64,000 bases of DNA from NCBI GenBank assembly GCA_930367205.1, contig OV884011.1:142535937-142599936 (forward strand), written 5' to 3'. The notes under the pieces were generated by a model. It searched no databases and was not told where the DNA came from. It worked only from the letters and a program-made list of their open reading frames with translations. The translations under genes were made by a program, and so were the position numbers. Source of the DNA: Acanthosoma haemorrhoidale (taxonomy: Eukaryota; Arthropoda; Insecta; Hemiptera; Acanthosomatidae). Positions 33,401 to 45,825 of this stretch are shown piece by piece; the stretch's first letter is position 1, and the number at the start of each line of letters is the position of its first letter.

Positions 33401-36400
33401 TGAAAGTCGGTTTATGGTTATCTAAGCTGTAAAATGTGATGAAATTCATGGGATTTATACAGAAGAATGTAAATATACTCTTTTGTATCAAGGCTAAAGG
33501 ACAAAAGGAAAGGCATGAAACAAACTGACTCATAGGAAAAATGAAAACTTGGTCCTTGCTGAGGATGTTGATGCTGCGGGACTCTTGGTCCCTTTTGCTA
33601 ATAGAACTTAGATCGCAGTCCCGGCTACCTACCCCTCGGGCAGTTATACTCAATCATTGATGAAATAGTGAGTAGAACATAAACAAACATGTATCCGCTT
33701 GTAATGGGAGATGCAGGGGTTATTTCCCTACTTTTCACAAGTCCATACATGCCAATACCCATTTCTAGACAGTCTATGGTAGCTTCATTGAATCCATAGG
33801 GGGTAAAGGGCTATGATGTCTTTAAATTGCTGTCGGTCGCTGCAATACTCGACAACGACAACATGTTGAATGTAATCACAACACAATATACCACAAAATC
33901 AATATTTTGATTCGTTACTTGATGACTGGGGTCATGTGGGAAATTGACAATAATTTCAACCAGTGAGTTAGGTTCTGTGAATAATGGAATTAATCATCTC
34001 ATATCGTAGATTGTGTAAGTTTTCTATTAATGGCATCAGAGAAATGTATGTCTCTTTTACGAGAAATACTTCAATAAATCTGAAATAGTAATGGGGCTGT
34101 TACGTGCATTTTTAAGATTTCTTGAGAATAAGAAATTATTTACACTATTTCCCTTCCATGAATAGGACAAAAATAATTTTGCAGAAACATTCAGGATAAC
34201 AATGTCTTCGGGGATAATTCATAACTCATATCTCAACAGTTTTTTTTCATATTTATTATTTTTCGGATTTGTTACACAGAAAAATTTCAATTACTAATAT
34301 ACTCTAGAAAATAAAATGAACAATGTTACACTTGTTTCGATTAGTTTTTCGACAATGATTTAATACGTTTTTATGAATCTCACGCAGAACCCCACACGAA
34401 TCTCGCAATGCTGTTTCATCTCATTCTACGTTCTTATTTTCATTTGAGTATGTATATTTTTAAAAATAAATTCACCTCATGATAAATGTAAGAAATTAAA
34501 TCTTTAAAAATTTAAAAGAAAATGATCTATAGGTCAACAGATTTATAACAGATAAACTTCTGTTAAATGTAGCAGCTTGATTGTTAGGCATAGTCACACC
34601 ATACAAGCAATTGGCACGTAAAACGTGATTCCAAGAACAAAAATTGTTCAGAGTTTGCGGGAAAAAAAATGTTCTCTGCCAATACGTTGATTGTATATAC
34701 TTAAATGCGTCCATTATAATTAACTATTAACTTCATTAAAACATATGCGGGGAATTATATAATGTCTTGAAATTCTTGAATTGACCGGAAATTATTAAAC
34801 AAACAAGAGGTCTGCCCATAGCTTAACTAATTCATTGACTCTCCATTGTATTTTCAAATTAAACAATGGAATATTAACAGCTAATACACTGTGTTCCCCC
34901 TTAATTACCAGGATCTACTCAAAAATGTCTTTACTTAAGAGAAAATTCATCGAAAAATTCTGGATTAATTAAAGCAAATGCAGTGTACGGAGAGGGTAAA
35001 AAATATGATGAAAAACTTTTCCATGTTTTTAAATGGGAAAAGAAAAGATTAAAATCAAAAATAAAATACAGATTTACTCTTTCAGGAAGGATTCAGCACA
35101 AGTTGCCTTGAAGAAGATCTAAAGCATGGCTATTGACAATATACTTTAAATACTACCACTACTGCAGATAGGATGTGGTAAATTAATAGACTACCACACT
35201 TCCATTTGAAGTGTCTCATTTACACCCGGGTACCTCCAAAACATCCTTAACCGATTCGAATTGTTCACTCCTTTAATTCGTTGAACAATTGGACTCTGGT
35301 CGCTTTCATATAAATTTGGTTATGTATCTCATGTTAGCTACATTTATTTTATCAGCTATACTTCGGTTTATTGCATAGAGCTAATTTTTTTGGAACTAAA
35401 GTTTCCTTCACCAGCGTTGAATAGGGTTGTCGTAATATTCAGTTCCAACAAAGTTTACCTACAACTCTGTGACCGTGATCAACATCAAATCTTCCAACAG
35501 TAATCATCAATTTTAATTTATTGTTATATCTGTGATATATCTATTTTGTTATCTCTTATTAGAAATTGCATTGTTTTATATTATAATATATGTAATGACG
35601 AACTCTGAATACTCTTAGGCCGGAGATAAACCATAAGCCTCAATCATTTTGTAGCGCATGCTTAACCAGACAACTTCAAGGCGTTGAATAGAGATACAGT
35701 AGTGCTATAGTCATATCAACCAATTTTATTTACATAATGTTTGGAGCTATCCAATATAGAAGAAGGTTCACCGAATGATAGTATCTTAATGGAAGCACAA
35801 TTGCAAACGACAAGAAACTGACATATCTAGAACAGTGCAGATTCTTGGATTTTAAGTTTTCCCCAGCGATACTAAAGGGAAATTTAGTAAATAATTTGCG
35901 ATGATTATCATCGATCAAATAGTGCAGCTTGAGCTAGTTAATTAACTTTTTAACGAGAGATAAAATAAAGGATAGTGACATACAATTTTAATAATCTTAC
36001 GCAGTGGAATCATGATAAAAATAAATGAAATTATTTGTTCATGTCACATCTAGATGAGAATAGTAGTTTCATTTTTAGTAAGCATCCCCCGCCTATCTAC
36101 CTGCATTCCTTAGATTTAAAAAATTATTTTTAAAAACCACCTAGCATAAGAAAAATACTGATTATTATAATTATTTGAACAGTTGTATTATTGGTTTATA
36201 TAATAATATATAACAAAGTTCAAAGCAAGGGCCTTCCAAGATATTTACATATAAAGTAGATAGTGCTATAGCAAAACAAAATTTATTTTCATTGAGATTC
36301 TCTGAGAAGTTTTTGTCTATCTATTTGTCATATGAAGACCCGTTCTTTTTTGTGTAGTCGGCGTTTCTCTTTAAGATAATTTAAGATAACTCTTTTAGTG

Positions 36401-37129
36401 TCTGTTCCTGGCTCATAAGTCTGAGGAAGTTTATTAACACGTCAATTGCAATAAGAATCTTTTAGCCTCGGCACAAATGCAATGTCAGTATTGTTTTACA
36501 AGCGCTAAAGAAATAATAGTCACTGGTAACATTTCACCTTTCCACCCTGGATTCACGCACCATGTTCTTGATTTAGAAAGCAGTACGTAACCGGAATATG
36601 AGCCCACTTATACAGGGGGGGGGGATGAGGAGGAGGATGAGGAGAAGGGAGCAAAAATGGAAATCCGAGGGAAAGAAAAAAAAAAAATAAAGACCTAGAA
36701 GTAAAGCAGTTCTGGAATATATTTCCATTCTGTGGTTGTAGAAAAGAGGGCCTATATCCCGTGTGTAAGGTCATAAGGGAGAAGGGGAAGGGGTAAAAAT
36801 AACAAATAGCATTAAAGTAGGGGGTGGGTGGGGGATTGAGCAGTCTGTTTTGCTCGGCATCCCCTCCCCTTTTCACAGCCTACTCGATTTATGTCTGCGA
36901 TTATTTACAAGGCAGAGCCAATGGGCCGACAGCGCCTCTACTGGCTTTTATATTCCGAAGAGTGGAAGACTTATATGCCAAATAACGCTACATAAACACT
37001 ACTGATACACTTCACCCTGAGTAACTTTCGATACTAAACTGTACTATGTACAGATTTTCATAATCATTTATTAACATCATTACATGTTTAAACGTAATTG
37101 ACTTCTCAATTTTTTTTTTTCAACGGCCC
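30454..37129. other. AT-rich non-coding DNA
   Basis: Nothing recognised over about 6.7 kb. A short TA tract follows the Gypsy target site. A GC-richer patch at 31,800-32,210 and one at 33,020-33,270 are unclassified; their ORFs (31970-32206, 33031-33369) have no motifs. A purine-rich run (GGATGAGGAGGAGG) lies near 36,625. Confidence 0.5.
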
Positions 37130-37980
37130 CAATAAGGTTTCTACGGGCGTTATCCCGTCACTTTAAAACGTTCCCTAAAGTTTGTTGTCTTTGTAAAAAC
37201 TCTTGGTAAAATTTTGTTATCGGGTCGTCACGAGGGGTGTGCCTAGTTACCCTAGCCCTGGTCACGAAGTGAGCCTTGATTAGGCTATGACCTGGACAAT
37301 TGCTTCATGACGGGTATTACTACCGTACTATCTGGCTCTGGATTTGATAGGTGTGTGCCCCGACAATGTGCTATGTTCAGGAGAAGAGGTACAGGGTAGG
37401 TAGTTTAGGTAGTTTATGTGGTCTTGGAATGACCACGAATTCACACTCGGTATCTGAGGGTAGGCGAAAACCGTCCGAATCCCAAAGGGGAGTGTGAACC
37501 GGAGAGAGGCAGGCTGAATTGCCGTGGGATACACTACTAGGTAAAGTTTGTAGGGGCACGGCAACCGTTGTTCCCAAGGAGCTGCTAGTTTAAGCGAGAC
37601 AAAGGCAGAGAATCCCACTAGGAGAGTTTGGGGTCTGACAAGGCCGGACTAAAACATAGCGAGGTTAGGAAGAGAGGTCCGGGGGTTTTCATAAATGAGA
37701 AGGCCAAGTCTTCATCAGTGAAGCTGCAGGTTCACCAGTTAGAGAGCCGTTGTTAGAATGATTTTCAGGTCAAAACCCGGCCGTACTTATACTCAGTGGT
37801 GGCTCGTTAGTAGGCAATGAACTAAGGCGTTATTCTGCCCAATGATACGACAGTTGGGGTGACGCTTTGTTCTCTGCAGTGACCCAGGTCTTGGTCAGGA
37901 TCGCTTGCTACCGACTTTTACTCTTCCAGCCTCTAACTTGTCTTACGCAGCTGGGTCTTTTATTGTTTACAATATTTGCA
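37130..37980. other. GC-richer unclassified block
   Basis: About 850 bp of balanced base composition in AT-rich surroundings, with only chance ORFs (37328-37618 and 37377-37577, minus). A TCAGTGG near 37,795 resembles an initiator, and TTTATT near 37,960 could be a reversed polyA signal, but no terminal repeats are visible. It is likely transposon debris. Confidence 0.3.
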
Positions 37981-40900
37981 CTGGCATGACTTATGGTTTG
38001 GTAATGTTATTTACATTTGTTTAAATTCATTTACAATATATATATATACAATAAAGTATAGGGTGATTTATCTTATGTAGTTAGCGGTCGCTACATTTGT
38101 AAACAAATATTTTTTTTTTTAATATATAGTTAATACTAGGAATTAACTGTTGTCCATGAATTCAAAAGTGTATCGATTGTATGTTGAGAAATCGGTTTAA
38201 ATTGATGAAAGAAATGTGTCAGATTTCATTCACGGATAAAAATGAATTCCCAGCATAAAATATCTGTTTCCGAAATGTTTATATGTAGTTCTTTAAAATA
38301 CCATTGCCGGGGGGAGGGAGTTGTCGGGCAGTGGCCGGGACGACTAGACCTCTTTCCCCGGCCAGCAAGAGATATGAATAATGTTGTATTTGATCTTTTC
38401 TGGCGGCCTAGTCAGCGGGTAGCTTAATTCGTATTTGTTGTAGAAGCTTTTTGTTTCGGCTAATCCTAAGACAGGGTATTCTGGCCAATTAGGGGCTTTA
38501 AGCCCACTCTTCTTTCTCCCCCTTCTCTCCCTTCTCCCTTCACAGGCGCCGAAGATGTATCGAAAAATATGGTAAGGTAGACAAGTATTTTCTGGTCTAA
38601 GAAGAGGGTAACTTTTCTTTATTCGGGATAAAGTAGTTGGCAAATCACCACCAATGCCAAATCAAGCAACTATTCGCTTAAGAAAAGAAAATATTTCTTG
38701 AAAATTGGTTCCCGGGTACCGTGGAGTTACCAACTAAATTTTTAATTAACATTTATGTTGTAAGAATGTTATAAACAAACAATAATCAATCTAGGAATAT
38801 ACAGATAAAGATATCGATTACGGCAAGTATTTATTGTTCTAAAATTTATTAATTTTAACAAACTCCTGGCCACAGGGTTTATAATTTAAGAAATCCTGAA
38901 TTTTCACTATCCTCTAAATTATCTAAAGGTGGAAATAAATTGCGTGGCCTCCCTTAGGAATAAAGAAGGAAGAGATAAGGGAAGAAAAACCGCGATAGTG
39001 TTAGGGCGCCTGGGCACTCCTCCCTTTCTAGCCTAACTTCATCAAGTAGCTTTAAATTAATCATTAAAAAAAAAATACCATACTGGATGGTTATGTATGT
39101 TTTACGATAATTTAATTTTGAAACTAGTTTCCTTTGAATAAAGTGAAACATGTACGGGGGGAAATAGCTACACATTTCTATTGTTCGTCTCATATGCTGT
39201 TATCTGCTGCATGAAATTTTTCTGAGAGGTCCTATACGCTGGTCATGTTCATATCTCAGCTGCCATGTCACTAGGCCATGGATCTATAATAATGATATTT
39301 TACATTATTTGTTCCTAAAAACTATTTTTATTTTGTCACTATTAGACTGTATGTAACGCATCTTTGGTTCATATTGACTTTGATAGGTTTAGCAATGATC
39401 GGACTCAAGACATAGATAAGATAAGATCGGTCATGCGGTCACTGAACTTTTGACTGGCAATGAGTTCCAAACAATTATTCAACATAATAATGCAACTGCT
39501 GGACATATCTGTACACAATTTTTCATATGCGGTATTCATGAATCACCTTGAGTCTATTTAAAACATTGTGTACTTAGAATCTCATTTGTTGTCAGATTTA
39601 GAACCTGTCTAATGCATATTGTCGTTTTCACATATTAAAACTTTCTTGGAGAAGATTTCTTTTCCTTGCCATTAAATTTCTTTGAGTTATATTTTATTTG
39701 TATGTAAATTTACTGTCCCCATATTAGTTATTAGAGATAATAGTAGCTATATTTCTGATTTTTATTATATATTACAATGTTAGTTTTTTTCAGTTTGTAT
39801 TTAGCCTCTACCTTATTTTTATGGTAATTAAACAATTTTTAGTAAAATCTGTCATATGTTATTTTGTGTCTATTAAGTACTATTTGTATGAAAGTTGATT
39901 CGTGACTTGGGAAAAGCACTCTCAAACTAAAGCATGCCCAAAACACGGTCAAGGGCTTACATCTATATTTTAATTATTAACCAAAATAAATATGTTTGCG
40001 TAAAAGTCGTGATTCGATTCGGGCACATTCTCATCTCATGTTAGATGCTATGTCTATAATTTTAAGCTGCTCCCTTATCAATTTTTAATATTTTTGGCTA
40101 ACCTCATCTATCTCATAGTGAGTTCCGTTTAAACGTAGCTACTGCAATGAAGTTTCTCTACCTTTAAGAATTGTTTTAGAAAGTATCACGTTCTACAAGA
40201 GAGATGCTATTGTACACCTCATTGACTCTTAGTGGTAGAACCAGATACCTACCCTAAAACTATATTTAAAAAATTGACTTATTATTGTCAATTAAAGGTG
40301 TTATCATGTTTTAAAATATCCAGATATTTTTTTCATGTTTTCTTCTTGCACTATGAAACTGGCAGAGCAGTTTAATGATATTTGTTTGCGTTTTTCCTAG
40401 TGTTACGATAATATTTTCAAGCCTAAATATTGTCATCCAATTACGAATCATTAATAATGTATGATTTTTTAATTATTACCTTTATAATAGTTTGTCATCA
40501 CATGAGTGCTTTAAATAATTACCGGAGAAATTATCATTTACAAAAACTCACCCTGTATGAGCTATACAAAACTGCAGGAAAATGAAGAGCTAATGACTGT
40601 TAGCAAAAGTCATATTTTAATTAACTGCGTTTAATTCTTGTAAATTTCTCTGAAAATTTAGTGAAATTTGTATCGGAAAAAATAAAACATCGGGATTAAA
40701 TATGCAACAGAACCAATAGCTCGAAATTCATTACAGCATCGAAGGGTGATATTTGAATAAATCTCAAATATCAGGCCCAATTAGAAAACTGAAGCGATTT
40801 TTAGGAAATTTATTACAGCATTGAACACAATCATCGAACGTGTATCACAATGGCCGAATTAGATTAAATTAAATTGAATGCATATTTGTAAGCAATTAAG

Positions 40901-41029
40901 ATTGTAATACTCTAACGTCAATGGCTAGTTTTCTGTTGACTGTAATATAATTAGGATTGTTATTTATGTAACTTATTACAAGATTATTCACAACCTTGAA
41001 AAATGATTTCGGGGCTTTTTTTATTTAAT
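37981..41029. other. AT-rich non-coding DNA
   Basis: Nothing recognised except a GC-rich patch at 38,305-38,560 containing GGGGGAGGGAG, without coding potential I can support. Confidence 0.5.
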
Positions 41030-41344
41030 TATTTAATAAGATTTTTATTTGAAAAATTACAATTTGTTTATACAGGGTTATTAATTGGGATGTCAGACTT
41101 CATTCATACTTCCTCATACTAATATGTCCACACATAACAACATTCATAGAAAATATGCATACATATTCTAGCCCCTACTCCCAGAGCAGTGCCCTCAGTA
41201 CAAGCCGGTGGAAAGGCCAGAAACAGTGGAGCTCTCCCTCCACGCTGCCCTCTCCAACTGTTTCGCCATAAAGAAGAAGGGAAGGCTATAATGAGGGCAA
41301 TAGAGCCACAGACACTCCATAGTTCAACAAGTTCTCCACGTCGT
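41030..41344 (-). mobile_element. LINE family B-like 3' UTR
   Basis: Read on the minus strand, it has GAGTGTCTGTGGCTCT, then AGTATGAATGAAGT, then TTGTAATTTTTCAAATAAAA, the same order of blocks as the other family B tails but more diverged. It abuts the plus-strand LINE coding fragment head to head. Confidence 0.5.
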
Positions 41345-42245
41345 TTATTATACATCCTATGAACTTGAATACAAACAACGCTACTGCACGGGTGTCTTTT
41401 TGGACGTAGCTCAGGTTTTCAACGGGGTATGGCACGCAGGTTTGTTTTACAAGTTAAAAATTTAATCCTTTATCCTATCTGTCAAACGATTTCATTCAGG
41501 GTTTGGATCAGCATACTCCAACTATCATCCCATAGAAGCTGGGGTTCCTCGAGGCAGCGTCCTATTCTATATTCCTTTTCACACTGCTGACATTCCTGCC
41601 AGCACCTTCCTTGCAAACTTTGCTGACGACACCAGCAATGTTTTTTTTACATCCCTATTTGTTATATGCATCCGAAAACCTCCAAAATCTCCTCACAGAG
41701 ATCGAGAACTGGTGCAATCAAGGTCAATGAAGGCCAATGTGTACACGCCACTTTTATTATCAATCGAGGATCCTGTCCATCCGTAGCAATTAATTCAATA
41801 CCACTTCACGTGTGCAATACTGTTAGATACCTAGGTTTTCACCTAGCCGAAAGGCTGAATTGGAACCATCTTATAGGACTAAAAAGACAAGAATTGGACA
41901 GTTATACTGATTACTTAACAGATACTCTAACTTCACATATACCAATAGTAGTTAAATCCAATTTGTACTTACGGAATAGAACTATAGGGGACAGACCAAA
42001 CCTTTTACACTACAAAGTCATTCCTCCACAGAGACGTCCATGGGTCTGGACCTCAACTGCCCCCGACCTTATACCCTCATGATTCTCTAAGTTCCTCAAA
42101 AGCTTTTCTGCTCATCTAAATCCTATTGTCAAACTCCTTATCCAGTAACATTCAATAACAGTAAGGAATCGGACATTGCTCTCCGAAATTAACTGTCAAG
42201 CATCACTGCAACATACTATTCGACTAATGAGGGTCTTAATTAAAT
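41345..42245 (+). mobile_element. LINE family B, RT domain fragment
   Basis: A decayed Jockey-like reverse transcriptase. Block A reads GVFLDVAQVFNGVWHAG (41391-41440), block B is AGVPRGSVL (near 41,545), and the catalytic loop FADDT lies at 41619-41633. Further along come NTVRYLGFHLAERLNWNHLI (near 41,820) and GLKRQEL, which is also seen in the copy at 53.84 kb. Several stops and frame changes break it; the longest open piece is 41666-42082 (138 codons), only partly in the true frame. It ends without a clear 3' tail. Confidence 0.88.
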
Positions 42246-43502
42246 GGAGAAACGTCTCCATCTCTATTTTTTAGAGAGTCACAAATAATAAAGTCTATGA
42301 TAATTTTCGAAATATTTCAGAATGAAAGTGCAATGTTCAGAACGTGTATTAATTAATTTAAAACTAACTCAGTACACTCCATAACTAGAAGCCGCTTACT
42401 AATAGCTGTCAATTCGTCCTCAAGTGATTCGCTCTTCAAGCTCATGAGTTTCTAATAATTACAGGCGGAATTCAATAATACTGATTGCTCTACAAATGTT
42501 TATAAATCATCGGATTTTTTTATCGTATATCTTTAAAAGATATATTTATGGTATATTCTTAATGGAGTGACTATTGAAAAAAAAATTAGCATCATCAAAA
42601 TCATATCAAAAACACGACATCTAACACAAATAATTACCACAAATGTGCCTATGGAAGCTTTGGAAATTGGCGGCATAGAGGTAAACCACATGGAATATAT
42701 ATATATATATACTAGTCAAAACCTGCCAAGGAATTTACATAAAATTTCAAACTCCACTACCTTCATAATATCTGTCCATAAAACATTCTGAAATTATCGA
42801 TGGCTTTAGGGAGAAAGCATGTCATGTCCATATGGGCAGTCGGTCGGTAATTGTCGACGGTATGCGTATCATCTATGCATGAAGGCGCTTTTAATACCAT
42901 GTAGTTTCTTTGGGAAGTATACTACTATTCAGTAACTTCAAATAATAGCACCTACTTGAGATAAACCAAGTGAACAAATCTGCTCAACCTTAGTTGCTCA
43001 TTATTTCACATAGCAGACATACAAAAAAAAATACCTTCCATCGTTGCATATCCGTAAGCCTATAAATGTATTGTACCTAGGATGTATCCTCGATGAACGC
43101 AGAATTTTGATACATATCACATTTGTTTTTTTAGTATATATCAAAAAAAAATAGTAAATTCACATGTTTTAGATTTTTAAAGACAGAAATTAATTATAAA
43201 ACAGAGAGTTAGAAACAAATAAATAAAGTACTGCTCGAGGGTTAGAATGGTTCTAATTAGTCGTCGAACAAAAGACTAATAAAGTATCCCATGTCTAAAT
43301 AAATACCCCGACCAATCGTGAGGTTTATATATAAATGAGAACCTTGGATATTCATTCGAGTCTGATACAATGTAGAGTTCATTAAACCGACTATGTTCCA
43401 AGCAATGTGAGTTTGGATTCTCCCATATTCATTAAATACTTTTTCATTTGTAAGCAATAATGTTTTAATATGAAGGACTAATTTTCTTTTTTCTCATCGG
43501 GC
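42246..43502. other. AT-rich non-coding DNA
   Basis: Nothing recognised apart from a short (TA)n tract at about 42,695-42,712. Confidence 0.5.
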
Positions 43503-43885
43503 TTTGCAACTATTTATTTTGATTATAATTTTCCTAAAATTGGCTTTTGAACAATAACTGAAGGTGGTGTATCAGGCAATGAGAAATTTGCCTTGTGAAG
43601 TTGAATGTATTTACTAAAAAGCTGTTGAAATTTTAAAGAATCCCACGATTATTACCAGGTGTAGGATTTGCCTTATCGTTTCCTATAGAAATGGAAATTC
43701 CATCCAGAATTTCATAAATCTTTGTCCTAAAAAACTAACAAGTCATTTATGAGTTTTTCAAAAACTGTATTGCCCCTAAGCTCCTTGATCAGAAGGTCTT
43801 GATCGAACCTCTTAAAATGAACTGAAGACGATTCAAATGGTGTTAAATCCTAGTCTAGAGGAGTTCTGGTTTCCAACAGAGTTGA
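43503..43885. repeat. duplicated block X, copy 1
   Basis: About 380 bp aligning by eye with 45,319-45,742 over its full length. Shared landmarks: TTTGCAACTATTTATTT at the start, TTGGCTTTTGAACAATA, CAGAATTTCATAAATCTT, CTTGATCAGAAGGTCTT and CCTAGTCTAGAG near the end. Divergence is substantial, with small indels. A minus-strand frame (KRFDQDLLIKELRGNTVFEK) is open locally in both copies, so X may descend from a coding sequence that I cannot name. Confidence 0.75.
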
Positions 43886-45141
43886 AATTGTAACGTGAGA
43901 GGATAATCCAATCTTCCAGTTTGAAATGTCACATAGGCATACATTTGAAGCGCCAGAGCAGCAGGAATTTCAAGGGTATAATGTTATGTCGGTCGTTCAA
44001 TTGGAGCAGTATTTATATCACCCATTTTCATCAAGCTCCAATTGTATCTTATTATACTGTCAATTAATGAAACGTGTTCATTTATCTCCTCATTGATATC
44101 TAGAAACCACTATGGTAAAAATAAAAACATGTTTTTGTTCTTAATGCCATAAAGAATAATTTATTCATGATCAATATCCTTTTAAATACAATCGAGAAAA
44201 AAAAATCAATTCCTTATTATTATAATACATCACTACTGGAATCCGTTTTTTTTAAATAGTTTGACAAATTGTACGCTTATAAGATTCCTATCTAGAATAG
44301 AATAGTTATTAATTATTAACCACCAAAGAAACAATTCCTGACATGGGACTGCACCGATATCTGTCCCAACTTTCACCATGACAAGACTACGTAATGCATC
44401 TTATGGGCCCAGAGAAAAAAAGCGTAAGCACGGTTGGACTCATGAGTTATTTTTTTTTTCGAGATCTAGTTAACCGATATTAAAACATTATATGAAAATA
44501 TTTTAGAAATATTGAGTAACATATACTCGTTTTTAAACGAGAAATTTTTAATGTGGTATCGGCCCTACTTAATAGTATAATATAATTATTGGGAAGGCCC
44601 CACGTTCAAGTCCTAATCATACCTTCTTTTTTTTTTTGCATGGAAGCAATACCACAATAAAAATTTCTCACGATAGAATAGTTTTATAATTGTTTTTTTT
44701 TTAATCTGCCACAAATTTATTATTTTTGATTGATCTCATAACCAACTACCAATCTACTTTATTAACTATTTTATGAATGCTTAAAAACTGATACGAGCAA
44801 CATCAGCAAAAACTGATAACAAAATCTGTTATTCTGCTTATGATAGTGCAACAATAGATTTTAAGCCAAGTAGCCTAGTTTTGAAAAAAAAAAACGCAGT
44901 TGCTCAGATCCTCGGTCCCAAGACGGTTCCTCCATCTGGAGTTGAGACAGTTTCACAACATCAACTTAATTAAATATGTAGCTTCTAAACTGGCGAGCTG
45001 GGACTTGGCTAATGGGGACTTTACGTTAACTTAAGTCAAACTCGGCATACGGGGAAAGTCCCTTGGGGCATAAATATCACAGGACTGTTAAAACTTTTAA
45101 ACCAGCCCCACTAACACCCCCCCCCCGCCCCTAAACGTAAT
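43886..45141. other. AT-rich non-coding DNA
   Basis: Nothing recognised. A C-rich homopolymer lies at about 45,115-45,126. Confidence 0.5.
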
Positions 45142-45228
45142 GAGTTAATTCAGTTCAATAGTGGGTAGTACTTGGTATTAGTTAGGTTTCGTGAGTAGAG
45201 GTTTATCCAACAACAAACTCGAAAATAT
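45142..45228. repeat. duplicated block Y, copy 1
   Basis: About 87 bp shared with 45,742-45,825: GTTCAATAGTGGGTAGTACT, then GTATTAGTTAGGT, then TATCCAACAACA. It lies just upstream of block X copy 2. Confidence 0.8.
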
Positions 45229-45318
45229 CGAATACTTATTATAAGTGTAAAACATAAACGCAAACATTCAGAAAAATAGAATTGCATTTCATCTGGTTTA
45301 ATGTAATTCTGTCCTTGT

Positions 45319-45742
45319 CAGGATTTGCAACTATTTATTTATTTTATTATAATGTGCTCGAAATTGGCTTTTGAACAATAGCTAAAAGTGATGTGTTAGG
45401 CAATAAAGAATTTTCCTAGTGAAGATCAATGTACTAACTAAAGAGCTGTTGAAATTTCAATGACTTCCATAATTATTATAGTGCATAGGATTTCATCATT
45501 TGCTTCGTCATTAGGTATTGAAATTGGACTTCTTTTCAGAATTTCATAAATCTTGGTACCAGAAGGACAGCAATCAGACTCACAAGCCATTTAATTAGTT
45601 TTAGTTTGAGTTTCTCAAAAACTGCATTCCACCAAAGGCCCTTGATCAGAAGGTCTTTATTGAAACCCTTAAACTGAATTCATGATGCTTTAAATGGTGT
45701 TTAAACCTAGTCTAGAGTCTAGAGTTTGGTTTCCGACAGAGT
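45319..45742. repeat. duplicated block X, copy 2
   Basis: Second copy of block X (see 43,503). It is flanked by block Y on both sides, which fits an unequal-exchange or tandem duplication of a Y+X unit. Confidence 0.75.
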
Positions 45743-45825
45743 AGTTAATTAAGTTCAATAGTGGATAGTACTTAGTATTAGTTAGGTATTACTGGTGTAT
45801 CCAACAACATACTCAAAAATGTAGA
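45742..45825. repeat. duplicated block Y, copy 2
   Basis: This starts exactly where block X copy 2 ends, reading GTTCAATAGTGGATAGTACT and on to TATCCAACAACA. Confidence 0.8.

Noticed and set aside
36553..36876. 107-codon minus ORF rich in Pro and Phe
   Set aside because: Produced by a purine-rich low-complexity stretch on the plus strand.
42695..42712. (TA)n tract as a possible transposon boundary
   Set aside because: Short simple repeat without any adjacent terminal repeat.
44585..44625. Possible tRNA or SINE B box (CGTTCAAGTCC)
   Set aside because: The B-box match is good, but no A box or cloverleaf is visible at the right distance upstream.
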